Positions 1-7,586 of a DNA stretch of 64,000 bases are shown piece after piece. A program made the position numbers and the translations under genes. Source of the DNA: RHKX01 sp963826475 (GTDB taxonomy: Bacteria; Actinomycetota; Thermoleophilia; Solirubrobacterales; 70-9); NCBI GenBank assembly GCA_963826475.1, contig CAWGXC010000004.1, positions 1 to 64,000 on the forward strand. Reading direction: 5' to 3'. The notes under the pieces were generated by a model. It searched no databases. It was not told the origin of the DNA and was given only the letters and a program-made list of their open reading frames with translations. Numbering within the stretch: the first letter of the stretch is position 1; each line of letters opens with the position of its first letter.

Positions 1-577
1 TCGCGAGCATGCCACCCGCCGGATGCTGCGCGCGCTCGGCGAGTACAGGATCGAAGGCCTTACGACCCTCATCCCTTTCCACGAGAGGATCCTCGCCACC
101 GAGCAATGGGCCAAGGGCGAGACCTGTCGCGACCTGCTCGAGGACAAGGACTGGATCAAGTCGCTCGCTCCCGACGATCCGCCGGCTCCGGTCAGCGACG
201 AAGACGGCCCGGAGCTCACCGAGCGTGAGTACAAGGTCGAGGTCGGGGGGCGGCTCTTCCCGGTCAAGGTCATCGGCGAAGCGCTCGGCGGCGGTGGCGG
301 GGCCGCGCCCGCCGGCAAGCGCCCGCCGAAGCGAGAGCGCAAGGCATCCTCGGCGGCCGCATCCGGCAACTCGGTCGTCGCGCCCCTGCAGGGCAGCATC
401 TTCAAGGTCGAGGTCTCAGAGGGGGACGAGGTCGAGGAGGGCGCTCTGATCGTCGTCATCGAGGCGATGAAGATGGAGAACGAGATCACCGCCCACAAGG
501 CGGGGAAGATCACCAAGCTCGAGGTCGAGGTCGGCACGCCGATCAACGCGGGCGATCCGATCGCGACGATCGAGTAG
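1..577 (+). CDS. Acyl-CoA carboxylase alpha subunit, C-terminal part (biotin carboxylase end plus biotin carrier domain), cut by the left edge
   Basis: The reading frame is open to the first base, so the gene starts outside the window. The first roughly 45 visible residues (REHATRRMLRALGEYRIEGL and on) match the C-terminal region of biotin carboxylase domains. A Pro/Gly/Lys-rich linker follows, then a biotinyl/lipoyl domain with the biotinylation motif EAMKMENEI, whose lysine is the expected biotin site. Such fused alpha subunits carry out ATP-dependent carboxylation of biotin for acetyl- or propionyl-CoA carboxylase; the carboxyltransferase partner is not visible. The substrate cannot be told from this fragment. 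The gene ends 33 bases before a D-Ala-D-Ala carboxypeptidase on the same strand, so the two may be cotranscribed. Confidence 0.9.
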   Translation, partial: REHATRRMLRALGEYRIEGLTTLIPFHERILATEQWAKGETCRDLLEDKDWIKSLAPDDPPAPVSDEDGPELTEREYKVEVGGRLFPVKVIGEALGGGGGAAPAGKRPPKRERKASSAAASGNSVVAPLQGSIFKVEVSEGDEVEEGALIVVIEAMKMENEITAHKAGKITKLEVEVGTPINAGDPIATIE

Positions 578-610
578 GAAGTTCCGGAGGATCCGCCCGG
601 TGAGCCCTCG

Positions 611-1597
611 ATGACGTGGCGGGGCTCCTTCCTGACGTTCATCGCGGCATTGGCGCTGGCATGGGGTCTGATCGGCGGCATCGGGGGGGCTGAGCTCGGC
701 GGTGATGACGCCACGGACTCAGGACCCGGTTCGGCCGTCGCACAGGCCTCGGGGTTCGAGCGGACGGTCGTTCGCGGTGAGGCGCAGACGCAGGTGCTGT
801 CTTCCAGCGGGGCCTCAGCGGACATCGCCCTCCTGCCCGAGAGCGACCCGACGCCGGTCGTCCATGAATTCAAGGATCCGCCGCGTGCCGGGCTGATGTT
901 CGACGTCGACACCGGCGAGATCCTCTGGGAGCACCACGCCGACCGCGAGCTGCCGATCGCGAGCTTGACGAAGTTGATGACCGCCCATCTGATCGCCGAG
1001 CGCCACGACCCGGACGAGAAGGTGCTGATCTCCAAGGACGCGCCGCGCACCGGCGGCTCGATGATCGGACTGCTGCCCGTCGGCAAGCGTGTGCCGTCGG
1101 GAGCTCTGCTCAAGGGACTGCTGCTGGTCTCCGGCAACGACGCCGCAACGGCGCTCGCCGAGGACGACGCCGGCACCGTCGGGCGCTTCGCCGACCGGAT
1201 GAACGACGAAGCTGCCCGAATGGGGCTCTCCTGCAGCCATTTCACGACGCCACATGGTCTCGAGGACGAAGGCAACTACTCGTGTCCGCGAGATCTCGCG
1301 TTGCTCGCCCGGGCCGATCTCGCCAACCCGCGAATCGCCAAGATCGCCCGCACCGATCACGTCGACGTCCCGTTCCCGATCAAGGGCGGGCGTCTGGTGC
1401 TCTACAACAACAACCCCTTCATCCGGGCGGGGGATCCGACGATCACCGGCCTGAAGACGGGCTACACGGATGCGGCGGGCCGCTGCTACGTGACGACCGC
1501 GCGACGGGGTGGTCGCCACCTCGGGGTGATCCTGCTCGACGCGCCCGATCCCCTCGCCCAGATCCCGAAGCTGCTCGAGCTCGGGGCAGCGGCATGA
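611..1597 (+). CDS. D-alanyl-D-alanine carboxypeptidase (peptidase S11, DacA/DacF type)
   Basis: Serine DD-peptidase that trims the terminal D-Ala of peptidoglycan stem peptides outside the membrane. The three penicillin-binding-protein motifs are present: SLTK (Ser118 nucleophile, Lys121), SGN (174-176) and KTG (282-284, in LKTGYTDAAG). Residues 1-25 form a hydrophobic signal or anchor segment, followed by about 60 low-complexity residues before the catalytic domain. At 328 residues it covers the catalytic domain but is shorter than PBP5-type enzymes, and I see no C-terminal amphipathic anchor. Its stop overlaps the next start as ATGA, so the two genes are translationally coupled. Confidence 0.93.
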   Translation: MTWRGSFLTFIAALALAWGLIGGIGGAELGGDDATDSGPGSAVAQASGFERTVVRGEAQTQVLSSSGASADIALLPESDPTPVVHEFKDPPRAGLMFDVDTGEILWEHHADRELPIASLTKLMTAHLIAERHDPDEKVLISKDAPRTGGSMIGLLPVGKRVPSGALLKGLLLVSGNDAATALAEDDAGTVGRFADRMNDEAARMGLSCSHFTTPHGLEDEGNYSCPRDLALLARADLANPRIAKIARTDHVDVPFPIKGGRLVLYNNNPFIRAGDPTITGLKTGYTDAAGRCYVTTARRGGRHLGVILLDAPDPLAQIPKLLELGAAA

Positions 1598-2508
1598 GCG
1601 TCCCGGACCCCGGCGCGCTCGCCCGGCTTCCCTGGCGAGGCCCCAGCGACGACCGCCCGCGGCTTGCGGTGCCTCCCGCGAGGCTGCCGCTCCGATCGGC
1701 GGGCGCCTGGCGCAAGCGCTGGCGCTACGTCGCCGCGTTCGGTGAGCGCCTGATGATCTGCGGGGCGCACGTCGAGGTGGGCCCCTTGGGGCAGACCTTC
1801 TGGGCGATCCTGGATCGGGCGAGCGGCGAGATCATCGAGAACACGCACCGGCTGCTTCCCGCCGAGCGCGGCGAGGTCTGGACCGAGCGCTCAGCCGGCG
1901 AGCCTTGGGGTCTCGGCTCCGACGGGCCCGGAACCAGGACCGTCTTCGAGTCGGGCGACTTTCACGGGCGCCTGCATTTCGGCGAGGGCCACTGGGCGGA
2001 GGCGATCTGTCCCAACGGCGCCGGCTCCTACGTCTGGACCCGCAAGCGCATCAGCGAGATCCGCTGTGACCTCAGCCTCCCCGGCGGGACCGAAGTCAAG
2101 GAGACGATGCGGGGGATCGAGGACGAGTCGGCCGGTTATCACCCGCGCCGAACCGAGTGGTACTGGTCGGCGGGGGTCGGAACCGCCACCGGCGGCCGCC
2201 AGGTCGGGTGGAACCTCGTTCAGGGGGTCAACGATCCTGCCGAGCACAGCGAGCGCGGGATCTGGGTCGACGGCGAGGCGACCGTGCGGGAGCCCGGCCC
2301 GGTGAGCTTCGACGGCCTCGACGGCGTCACCTTCGAATCCGGCGATCGCCTCGCTTTCACCGCCGACGCGGAGCGGGCCGCGAGCGAGAACAACCTCCTC
2401 GTCAGGTACAGCTACCGGCAGCCGTTCGGCACCTTCTCCGGCTCGCTGGACGGGATCCAGCTCACCGAGGGCATCGGCGTGATGGAGCACCAGAAGGCCG
2501 TCTGGTAG
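1594..2508 (+). CDS. DUF2804-like protein
   Basis: 304 residues from the ATG that overlaps the stop of the preceding carboxypeptidase. The frame stays open further upstream, but that part is a shadow of the carboxypeptidase gene. The protein is soluble and rich in Trp, Gly and aromatic beta-strand patterns: WRYVAAFGERLMICG near the N-terminus, then TEWYWSAGVG, GRQVGWNLVQG and WVDGEATV. This pattern resembles the DUF2804 family of beta-sandwich proteins, whose function is not established. No signal peptide is visible. Family assignment is from memory of the motif pattern and is moderately certain; the biochemical role is unknown. Confidence 0.7.
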   Translation: MSVPDPGALARLPWRGPSDDRPRLAVPPARLPLRSAGAWRKRWRYVAAFGERLMICGAHVEVGPLGQTFWAILDRASGEIIENTHRLLPAERGEVWTERSAGEPWGLGSDGPGTRTVFESGDFHGRLHFGEGHWAEAICPNGAGSYVWTRKRISEIRCDLSLPGGTEVKETMRGIEDESAGYHPRRTEWYWSAGVGTATGGRQVGWNLVQGVNDPAEHSERGIWVDGEATVREPGPVSFDGLDGVTFESGDRLAFTADAERAASENNLLVRYSYRQPFGTFSGSLDGIQLTEGIGVMEHQKAVW

Positions 2509-2542
2509 GAGGTGGCTCCGGCTGAATGCGTCCTGAAGGCGG

Positions 2543-3175
2543 TCATCGTCCCCAGCGGCTCTCCACCTCGCCGCGCCACGGGGGCTCCTCGCCGGCCCTG
2601 AACCTCGCGTCGTCACGGCCCAGCAGGGTCTCGAGAGGAACGAGCACCGGATCGGCCGAATCGAGCAGCGGCGTCTTCGCGTATCGGTCCACGTCCGCAG
2701 TGTCGATCGGCTGGGCGACCTGCTCCCAGCCGATGGTCGGCCGGTAGATCCAATAGTCGATCTCGACCGATCCACCGGCACCATCGCGAATCGATGTGAA
2801 GGCGGTGGTCCGGCGGTTCGAGGTCGTCAGGTGCGCCTGCAGCGGACCGGGAATCGCGCAGCTCGCCTGCCGGCAGTGCCGGTAATCGACCCCCACAAGC
2901 CCGTCGACCGCTCGCGGTGCCGGTGCCAGCGCCCGGACCGCTCCCGCCATCCCACGGCCGTAAGCCTCAGTCAGCGAATCCTGCCAGCAGGGCTTTGGGT
3001 AGCGCACCGCACAACGTTGCTTGAAGGCGATCGCCGACGCGAGCGGCGACCGTCCGTCGCCACGACCGACCGCGAACAGAGCGATCACCGCGCAGGCGGC
3101 GAGAGCCATCAGCAGGACCAGCGCGGCGTGCTCGACGCTCGTCGCTCCGCGCTCGCGATCGGGTCCGGTGGTCAC
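2543..3175 (-). CDS. TadE/Flp pilin-like protein with one N-terminal membrane segment
   Basis: 210 residues. The N-terminus reads RERGATSVEHAALVLLMALA, resembling the class III signal of Flp pilins and TadE-like pseudopilins: a short positive leader, then Gly-Ala-Thr-x-x-Glu, then about 20 hydrophobic residues. The rest is a hydrophilic, probably extracellular domain with four cysteines (CAVRYPKPC, CRQASC) that could form disulphides. No Tad assembly genes (tadA, tadB, tadC, cpaB) lie nearby, so it is an isolated minor-pilin-like protein. It converges with the DUF2804-like gene, 34 bases away. Start ATG at 3175; function unproven. Confidence 0.6.
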   Translation of the reverse strand: MTTGPDRERGATSVEHAALVLLMALAACAVIALFAVGRGDGRSPLASAIAFKQRCAVRYPKPCWQDSLTEAYGRGMAGAVRALAPAPRAVDGLVGVDYRHCRQASCAIPGPLQAHLTTSNRRTTAFTSIRDGAGGSVEIDYWIYRPTIGWEQVAQPIDTADVDRYAKTPLLDSADPVLVPLETLLGRDDARFRAGEEPPWRGEVESRWGR

Positions 3176-3249
3176 GGTCCCAAGGTAGGTGGCCGCGACG
3201 CGCGGGTGTCAGCAGAGTTGCGCCGTATGCCACGCGCAACGGGGCCGGA

Positions 3250-3870
3250 TCAGAGACCGTTGGTGATCAGCCCGACCACCAGCGCCGCGGCGACCCAGAG
3301 GGTGACGAGCGCGGTGCCGGCCAACACCACTCGCGCGCCGATCCTCCACCCGAGCCCCGGCGGAGGAACTTCCTCGTCCTCGGGAGCGGCGGCCAGCATC
3401 GGCCCCGGCTCGGCGATCCCGCGTCGCAGCCGGATTGCGTAGACCGCCCCCGAGATCAGGAACATCGCAGCGCTGATCAGCAGCCACCGCCCCAAGTAGG
3501 GGTCCACGTCGAATCCGGTCGTCGCCAGGTACTCGTCGGGGCCGAGCCTCAGAATCAGCGGCGAGTAGACGAGCAGCAGCAGGAGCGAGAGGCCGCCGGG
3601 CACGCGCACGTGATTGAGCGCGTGGAGCATCATCGCCCTCGACTCGATCGCGCGCCCGGCACCAGTGTGTGCGATCCGCAGCAGGACGCTGTAGATCGGG
3701 ACGGCGAGGAGGTCGTGCAGCAGCGCCGCCGCCACGATCCAGATCAGGATGCGCCCGGTGTTCGGGAGGTCGTTGAGGCGCAGCAGGCCGTACCCCGACA
3801 GCAGCAGGCTCGTGGCGACCGCGATCAGGTGCAGTGGTTGGGCGCCGTACTCGTAGCGGAAGCGCTTCAT
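3250..3870 (-). CDS. Integral membrane protein of unknown function, last gene of the molybdopterin oxidoreductase operon
   Basis: 206 residues with about five predicted hydrophobic helices (for example residues 14-31, 39-60, 90-110, 128-147 and 177-203). Loops carry basic residues. I recognise no catalytic motif. The start lies one base beyond the stop of the molybdopterin oxidoreductase gene, so it is translationally coupled and is probably a membrane partner, perhaps quinone- or haem-linked. That role is inference: no conserved haem-ligand histidine pattern is clear, although His residues occur at helix ends (LHLIAVA, LHDLLA, LHALNHV). Confidence 0.6.
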   Translation of the reverse strand: MKRFRYEYGAQPLHLIAVATSLLLSGYGLLRLNDLPNTGRILIWIVAAALLHDLLAVPIYSVLLRIAHTGAGRAIESRAMMLHALNHVRVPGGLSLLLLLVYSPLILRLGPDEYLATTGFDVDPYLGRWLLISAAMFLISGAVYAIRLRRGIAEPGPMLAAAPEDEEVPPPGLGWRIGARVVLAGTALVTLWVAAALVVGLITNGL

Positions 3871-3871
3871 C

Positions 3872-5209
3872 TCAGGCCGCCATGAAGGTCAGGCGCTTGA
3901 CCCACTTCGTGTTGTGGACGCCGGGGAGGGCGGGGACGATGATGCGCGCCGGGTAGCCGTGGTCGAGGGTGAGGTCGGCGCCGTTGACCCGAAGCGCCAG
4001 CAGCGACTGCGGGTCGTTGATCTGGTTGGCCGCCAGGGTCGCCTGGCTGAAGGCGCCGCCCTCCTGCAGCGACTCGACGAGCACGTTGAAGTCCTGGCCC
4101 TGGACGTTGGCCATCTTTGCCAGATCGGCGAGCCGCACGCCGCTCCAGTCCTGCCAGGTGGTCCAGCCCTCCACGCACGCGATCGGCAGATGTTCCTCGT
4201 ACTGGTCCATCGCCAGCAGCTGATCGCGGTTCAGCGTCAGGTCGACCGGGCCGCCCCTGAGCTCGAGCCGCCAGTCGCCGGAGGTCTTGTCGGGTGTGAT
4301 CCCGGCCAGCTCGGCCGTCTTGTTGACCTGGAAGTCGTCGGGCCCCGCGGGCCCGCCCGCCTGACCGCGGGGGGAGAGCAGGGCGATGTCGCGGATCCCG
4401 CCGAGCAGGTTTGCGCCGGTCGTCATCACCAGCAGCCCGAGGGAGCCGAGGCCGACGACCCCCAGCAACCCGCGACGCGAGATCGTCGGCGCCGAGGGAG
4501 CGGTGGATGCGAGCGTGTCGACATCGGGGTCAGCCGCGCGCATGCGCTCGATCCCCTCGCCGAGGGGCTTGAAGGCCCCCTCGCGCCGGAACGTCGAGGC
4601 GACGATCGGCAGCTTCAACGTCAAATGCAGCGCCAGGGCCCCGATGAAGACCATCGCGGCGTAGTAGTGCGCCGATAGGAACGGAAAGCCGAGCGGCGTG
4701 AGCCAGTACTCGACGTTGATCACCCCGGTGACCAGCAGGAAGATCGACGAGCCGACCAGCAGCAGCACGCTGAGCCGCTCCAGCGAGTGGGCTACGGACC
4801 GTACCGGCGGCTTCTCGAACAGACGCGGGATGACCGACCAGAGCTTCGCCAGCAGGATCGGGATGACCGTGAAGCCGGCGATCAGATGCAGCGACTGGGT
4901 CAGCGAGTACAGCCAGGTCGGACTCGTCGGCCAATTGAAGAAGTAGAGGTCCACCTCGAACGCGCCGGTCAGGTCATTCGATCCGAGGCCCGGGTTGTAG
5001 GCGGCGTGGGAGAGGAAGCCGGTGAGCGCGGCGACGATCCACAGCGGCAGCATCACCGACCCTAGGAACGAGGTCAGCCAGCGGCCACGCAGCGGGCTCG
5101 TGAAGAAGTCGCGGCGGAACGGGCCGACGTTCGGCGGAGGCGGGACCGGCGGTTGGCGGGACTCGTCCGACTCCTCGACGAGCTCGCCGAGCTTCTCCAG
5201 GCGGCTCAT
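3872..5209 (-). CDS. Molybdopterin-dependent oxidoreductase (sulfite oxidase/MsrP fold) fused to an N-terminal cytochrome b561-like membrane domain
   Basis: 445 residues in two parts. Residues 45-210 hold four to five hydrophobic helices with histidines in membrane segments (LTQSLHLIAGFT, FLSAHYYAAMVF, LALHLTLKLP), resembling a dihaem b561 or YedZ-like anchor. A twin-arginine-like segment (SRRGLLGVVGLG) follows, then a molybdopterin domain. That domain contains PIACVEGWTTWQDW, where the Cys is the expected molybdenum ligand, and the C-terminal GYPARIIVPALPGVHNTKWV signature of the sulfite oxidase/MsrP family. The likely role is membrane electron transfer to or from a small substrate outside the membrane. 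The substrate cannot be told. The start overlaps the propeller gene stop as TGATG. Confidence 0.85.
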   Translation of the reverse strand: MSRLEKLGELVEESDESRQPPVPPPPNVGPFRRDFFTSPLRGRWLTSFLGSVMLPLWIVAALTGFLSHAAYNPGLGSNDLTGAFEVDLYFFNWPTSPTWLYSLTQSLHLIAGFTVIPILLAKLWSVIPRLFEKPPVRSVAHSLERLSVLLLVGSSIFLLVTGVINVEYWLTPLGFPFLSAHYYAAMVFIGALALHLTLKLPIVASTFRREGAFKPLGEGIERMRAADPDVDTLASTAPSAPTISRRGLLGVVGLGSLGLLVMTTGANLLGGIRDIALLSPRGQAGGPAGPDDFQVNKTAELAGITPDKTSGDWRLELRGGPVDLTLNRDQLLAMDQYEEHLPIACVEGWTTWQDWSGVRLADLAKMANVQGQDFNVLVESLQEGGAFSQATLAANQINDPQSLLALRVNGADLTLDHGYPARIIVPALPGVHNTKWVKRLTFMAA

Positions 5210-6219
5210 CAGCCGCCGTCCTCGGCGCTCGGGTCGAAGATCTGCACGTCCCCAGTCTCACGGCCCACCACGACGACGTCGCCGGTCCGGTCGTCGACCC
5301 CGACGCCGTTGGGCTGGCGGACGGTCGGGTAGCTGCCGACGATCTTCGGAGCCAGGTCCGTGATCTGCAGCTTCGAGACCTCGTTGCGGCCGGTCCGGGT
5401 GACCCAGAGATCGCCGCGCCGATTGTCGATCGCCAGCCCGTAGGGGCTGCCTGAGACGTTGGTTCGATCGAGCAGTCGCGGGTCGGCTCCGCCCTCGTAG
5501 ACGAGGATCGCGTCGCCGCCGGTGTCGGCGACGTAGAGGCGCCCGTCGTCGCCGGCGACGACGTGGCTCGGCCCGGCCCCGCCCGGCAGCACAGCAATCT
5601 GCTCGAGGGTGTCGGTGTCATAGAAGGCCATCTCGCGCGCGGCCGCGGTGACGACGCCGAGGACGCCATCAGCGACTGCGAGCCCGCCGGGCTGCTCGGG
5701 AACGGGCAGCTGAGCCTCCTCGGAGTCGCCCTTTACGACGCTGATCATGTCCCCGCCCTCGTCGCTGACGAAGATGCGCCCGTTCTCTGCCGCGGCGGCG
5801 TCGTGCGGGAAGTCGCCGACCTCCACGTCGCTTGTGACCCGTCCGCTCGGCAAGGCGACCCGCAGGAGACGATCCTCGTATTCGACCGGCACGAGCACGG
5901 GACCGCCGGGCCCGGCGAGCTCCAGGTGCCGCGCCTCGTCGGGGACCCCGATTCGCTCGACGACCTTCGCCGTCTTGACGTCCACCAGCTCGATCCGGCT
6001 CGGGTCGCGGTAGGAGATGGCGGCGAGCCCGGTCCTCCCGTCAACGGCGATGCCCTCCGCCTCCGAGCTCCCGGGAATCACGCGGCCGGCCGGCTCGGCG
6101 CTGAGCCGAGGCGAGTCGGCCGGTTCGGCGGGGGGCGGGTTCGTCTTCTCGGAGCCGCAGGCGGACATGGCGAGTGCGGCCGCGCTCACGCCACAGGCCA
6201 GCTTGACCCCGGCGCTCAC
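5209..6219 (-). CDS. Beta-propeller (YncE/NHL-like) lipoprotein
   Basis: 336 residues, GTG start. Residues 1-20 are a lipoprotein signal ending in AMSAC, with Cys21 as the lipidation site. After a Pro-rich spacer comes a repeat-rich domain with recurring blade motifs such as GIAVDGRTG, RIFVSDEGGDMISVV, RLYVADTGGDAILVY, GLAIDNRRGDLWVTR and GVGVDDRTGDVVVVG, typical of six- or seven-bladed YncE/NHL propellers. The role is probably extracytoplasmic ligand or partner binding. Its stop overlaps the molybdopterin oxidoreductase start (TGATG) and its start overlaps the TIGR04282-like gene stop (GTGA), so the products probably work together. Confidence 0.8.
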   Translation of the reverse strand: MSAGVKLACGVSAAALAMSACGSEKTNPPPAEPADSPRLSAEPAGRVIPGSSEAEGIAVDGRTGLAAISYRDPSRIELVDVKTAKVVERIGVPDEARHLELAGPGGPVLVPVEYEDRLLRVALPSGRVTSDVEVGDFPHDAAAAENGRIFVSDEGGDMISVVKGDSEEAQLPVPEQPGGLAVADGVLGVVTAAAREMAFYDTDTLEQIAVLPGGAGPSHVVAGDDGRLYVADTGGDAILVYEGGADPRLLDRTNVSGSPYGLAIDNRRGDLWVTRTGRNEVSKLQITDLAPKIVGSYPTVRQPNGVGVDDRTGDVVVVGRETGDVQIFDPSAEDGG

Positions 6220-6872
6220 GACCGCTCGGCCTTGAGCCGGCGCAGCGCCGCGGCGCAGCGGGTCCAGGGGTTGACGGCCGAGACGGCCTCGGCGTCGTCG
6301 ATCGTGTCGATGTCACGAAGCTGCTCGAGCTCGACGGAGGAGAGCGCGAGCTCCTCGAGTCGCTCGCGCTGCCGCGCGCCGGTCTCGTCCTCGCTCATCG
6401 GCACGGCGGCGAATACCTCCGGGTCGCCCTCGCGCAAACCGATCGCCCAGTAACCGCCGTCCGAGGCGGGTCCGATGACCGCATCGACACCGTCGTCACA
6501 GAGCGCCTCGATCGATGCCGTGAGCAGGCCGGCCGTGAGCTGCGGTGTGTCCATCCCGACGAGCACCGCGGGCGCGGCGCCGGAGTCCTCGAAGGCGCCG
6601 GCGAGGCGCGCGGCGAGGCCGCCCTCGCGCTGCGGAAGGATCTCGAAGCCGGTATCGGGTAGCCAGGCGCCGGGCTCTCCCTCGAGGACGAGCACGCGGC
6701 GACGGGCCGGGGTCTCGGCGACAGCGCAGAGGGTGTCGGTCAGGCAGGCCTCGGCGATGACGGCGGCTCCGTCCTCGCCGAGGGCGGGAATCAGGCGCGT
6801 CTTGGCCAGGCCCGCGATGGGTGCCTTTGCGATCACGATCAGGGATACGTCCGCGGGGTCGATTCGGCTCAT
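6216..6872 (-). CDS. TIGR04282/DUF2064 family transferase (GT-A-like nucleotidyl/glycosyltransferase fold)
   Basis: 218 residues. Family motifs are clear: IVIAKAPIAGLAKTRLIPAL near the N-terminus, GMDTPQL (Asp of the GT-A metal site) and GPASDGGYWAIGL. These proteins resemble CofC-type nucleotidyltransferases and are annotated as rSAM/selenodomain-associated transferase 1, often beside a GT2-type partner. That is the case here: the GT2 gene immediately upstream overlaps it by four bases (ATGA). The true substrate of the family is not known. It is part of the overlapping operon that continues into the propeller lipoprotein and the molybdopterin enzyme. Confidence 0.85.
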   Translation of the reverse strand: MSRIDPADVSLIVIAKAPIAGLAKTRLIPALGEDGAAVIAEACLTDTLCAVAETPARRRVLVLEGEPGAWLPDTGFEILPQREGGLAARLAGAFEDSGAAPAVLVGMDTPQLTAGLLTASIEALCDDGVDAVIGPASDGGYWAIGLREGDPEVFAAVPMSEDETGARQRERLEELALSSVELEQLRDIDTIDDAEAVSAVNPWTRCAAALRRLKAERS

Positions 6873-7522
6873 CGCATCGCCTTGGTCATGTCGCCGATCG
6901 TGCGCAGGGTGCCCCGGAGGGTGCCGGTCACCTTCGAGCGACCCTCGCGCTTACGGTAGGAGACGGGCACCTCCTCGATCCGCCAGCCCTCGGCGGAGGC
7001 GCGCAGCACCATCTCCAGCGGCCAGCCGAAGCGGCGGTCTCGCAACCCGAGCGCGAGCAGGTCCTCGCGGCGCGCGGCGCGCATCGGGCCGATGTCGGTG
7101 AAGCGGCCGGCGCGCCGGCGGATCATCAGGGCCAGCGCCCGGTTGGCGGCGCGCGCGTGCAGCGGCCACGCGCCCGCCTCCGCGATCCGCGTGCCGAGCA
7201 CGAGGTCGGCCCCGCCGGCTCTGACGGGATCGGCGACGAGCGGGAGCTCCGCCGGGTCCAGCGAGCCGTCGCAGTCCATGAAGCAGACGATCTCGGAGGC
7301 GGCCGCGCTCAGGCCGGCGAAGCAGGCGGCCCCGAACCCCTTCTGCGATTCGGTGATCACCGTGGCCCCGCTGTCGCGGGCGATCGAGGCCGAGCCGTCG
7401 ACTGACCCATTGTCGACGACGATCGGGTTGTACCCGGCCGGAAAGGCGCCCAGGACGCCGGGGATCGCCGACGCCTCGTCGAGGACGGGAAGGACGACGT
7501 CGACTGCCTCGTTACCTCGCAA
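6869..7522 (-). CDS. Family 2 glycosyltransferase
   Basis: 217 residues from a TTG start; the frame is open much further upstream, but that stretch is antisense to a membrane protein gene. GT2 features are present: PVLDEASAIPGVL at the N-terminus, VVDNGSVDGSASIARDSGA, the metal-binding DxD-like FMDCDGSLDP, and a C-terminal region (GWPLEMVLRASAEGW, EVPVSYRKREGRSKV) as in dolichyl-phosphate-sugar-synthase-like enzymes. No membrane helices are seen, so it should act at the cytoplasmic face. First gene of the operon running down to 3250, coupled by ATGA to the TIGR04282-like gene. The start codon is uncertain; no strong Shine-Dalgarno sequence precedes it. Confidence 0.85.
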   Translation of the reverse strand: MRGNEAVDVVLPVLDEASAIPGVLGAFPAGYNPIVVDNGSVDGSASIARDSGATVITESQKGFGAACFAGLSAAASEIVCFMDCDGSLDPAELPLVADPVRAGGADLVLGTRIAEAGAWPLHARAANRALALMIRRRAGRFTDIGPMRAARREDLLALGLRDRRFGWPLEMVLRASAEGWRIEEVPVSYRKREGRSKVTGTLRGTLRTIGDMTKAMR

Positions 7523-7586
7523 TGCGGATCGAACCCTACGCAGCGGCCCGCGCCGACGGTGCAGCCGGTGTGCTTTGCTGCCCGCC

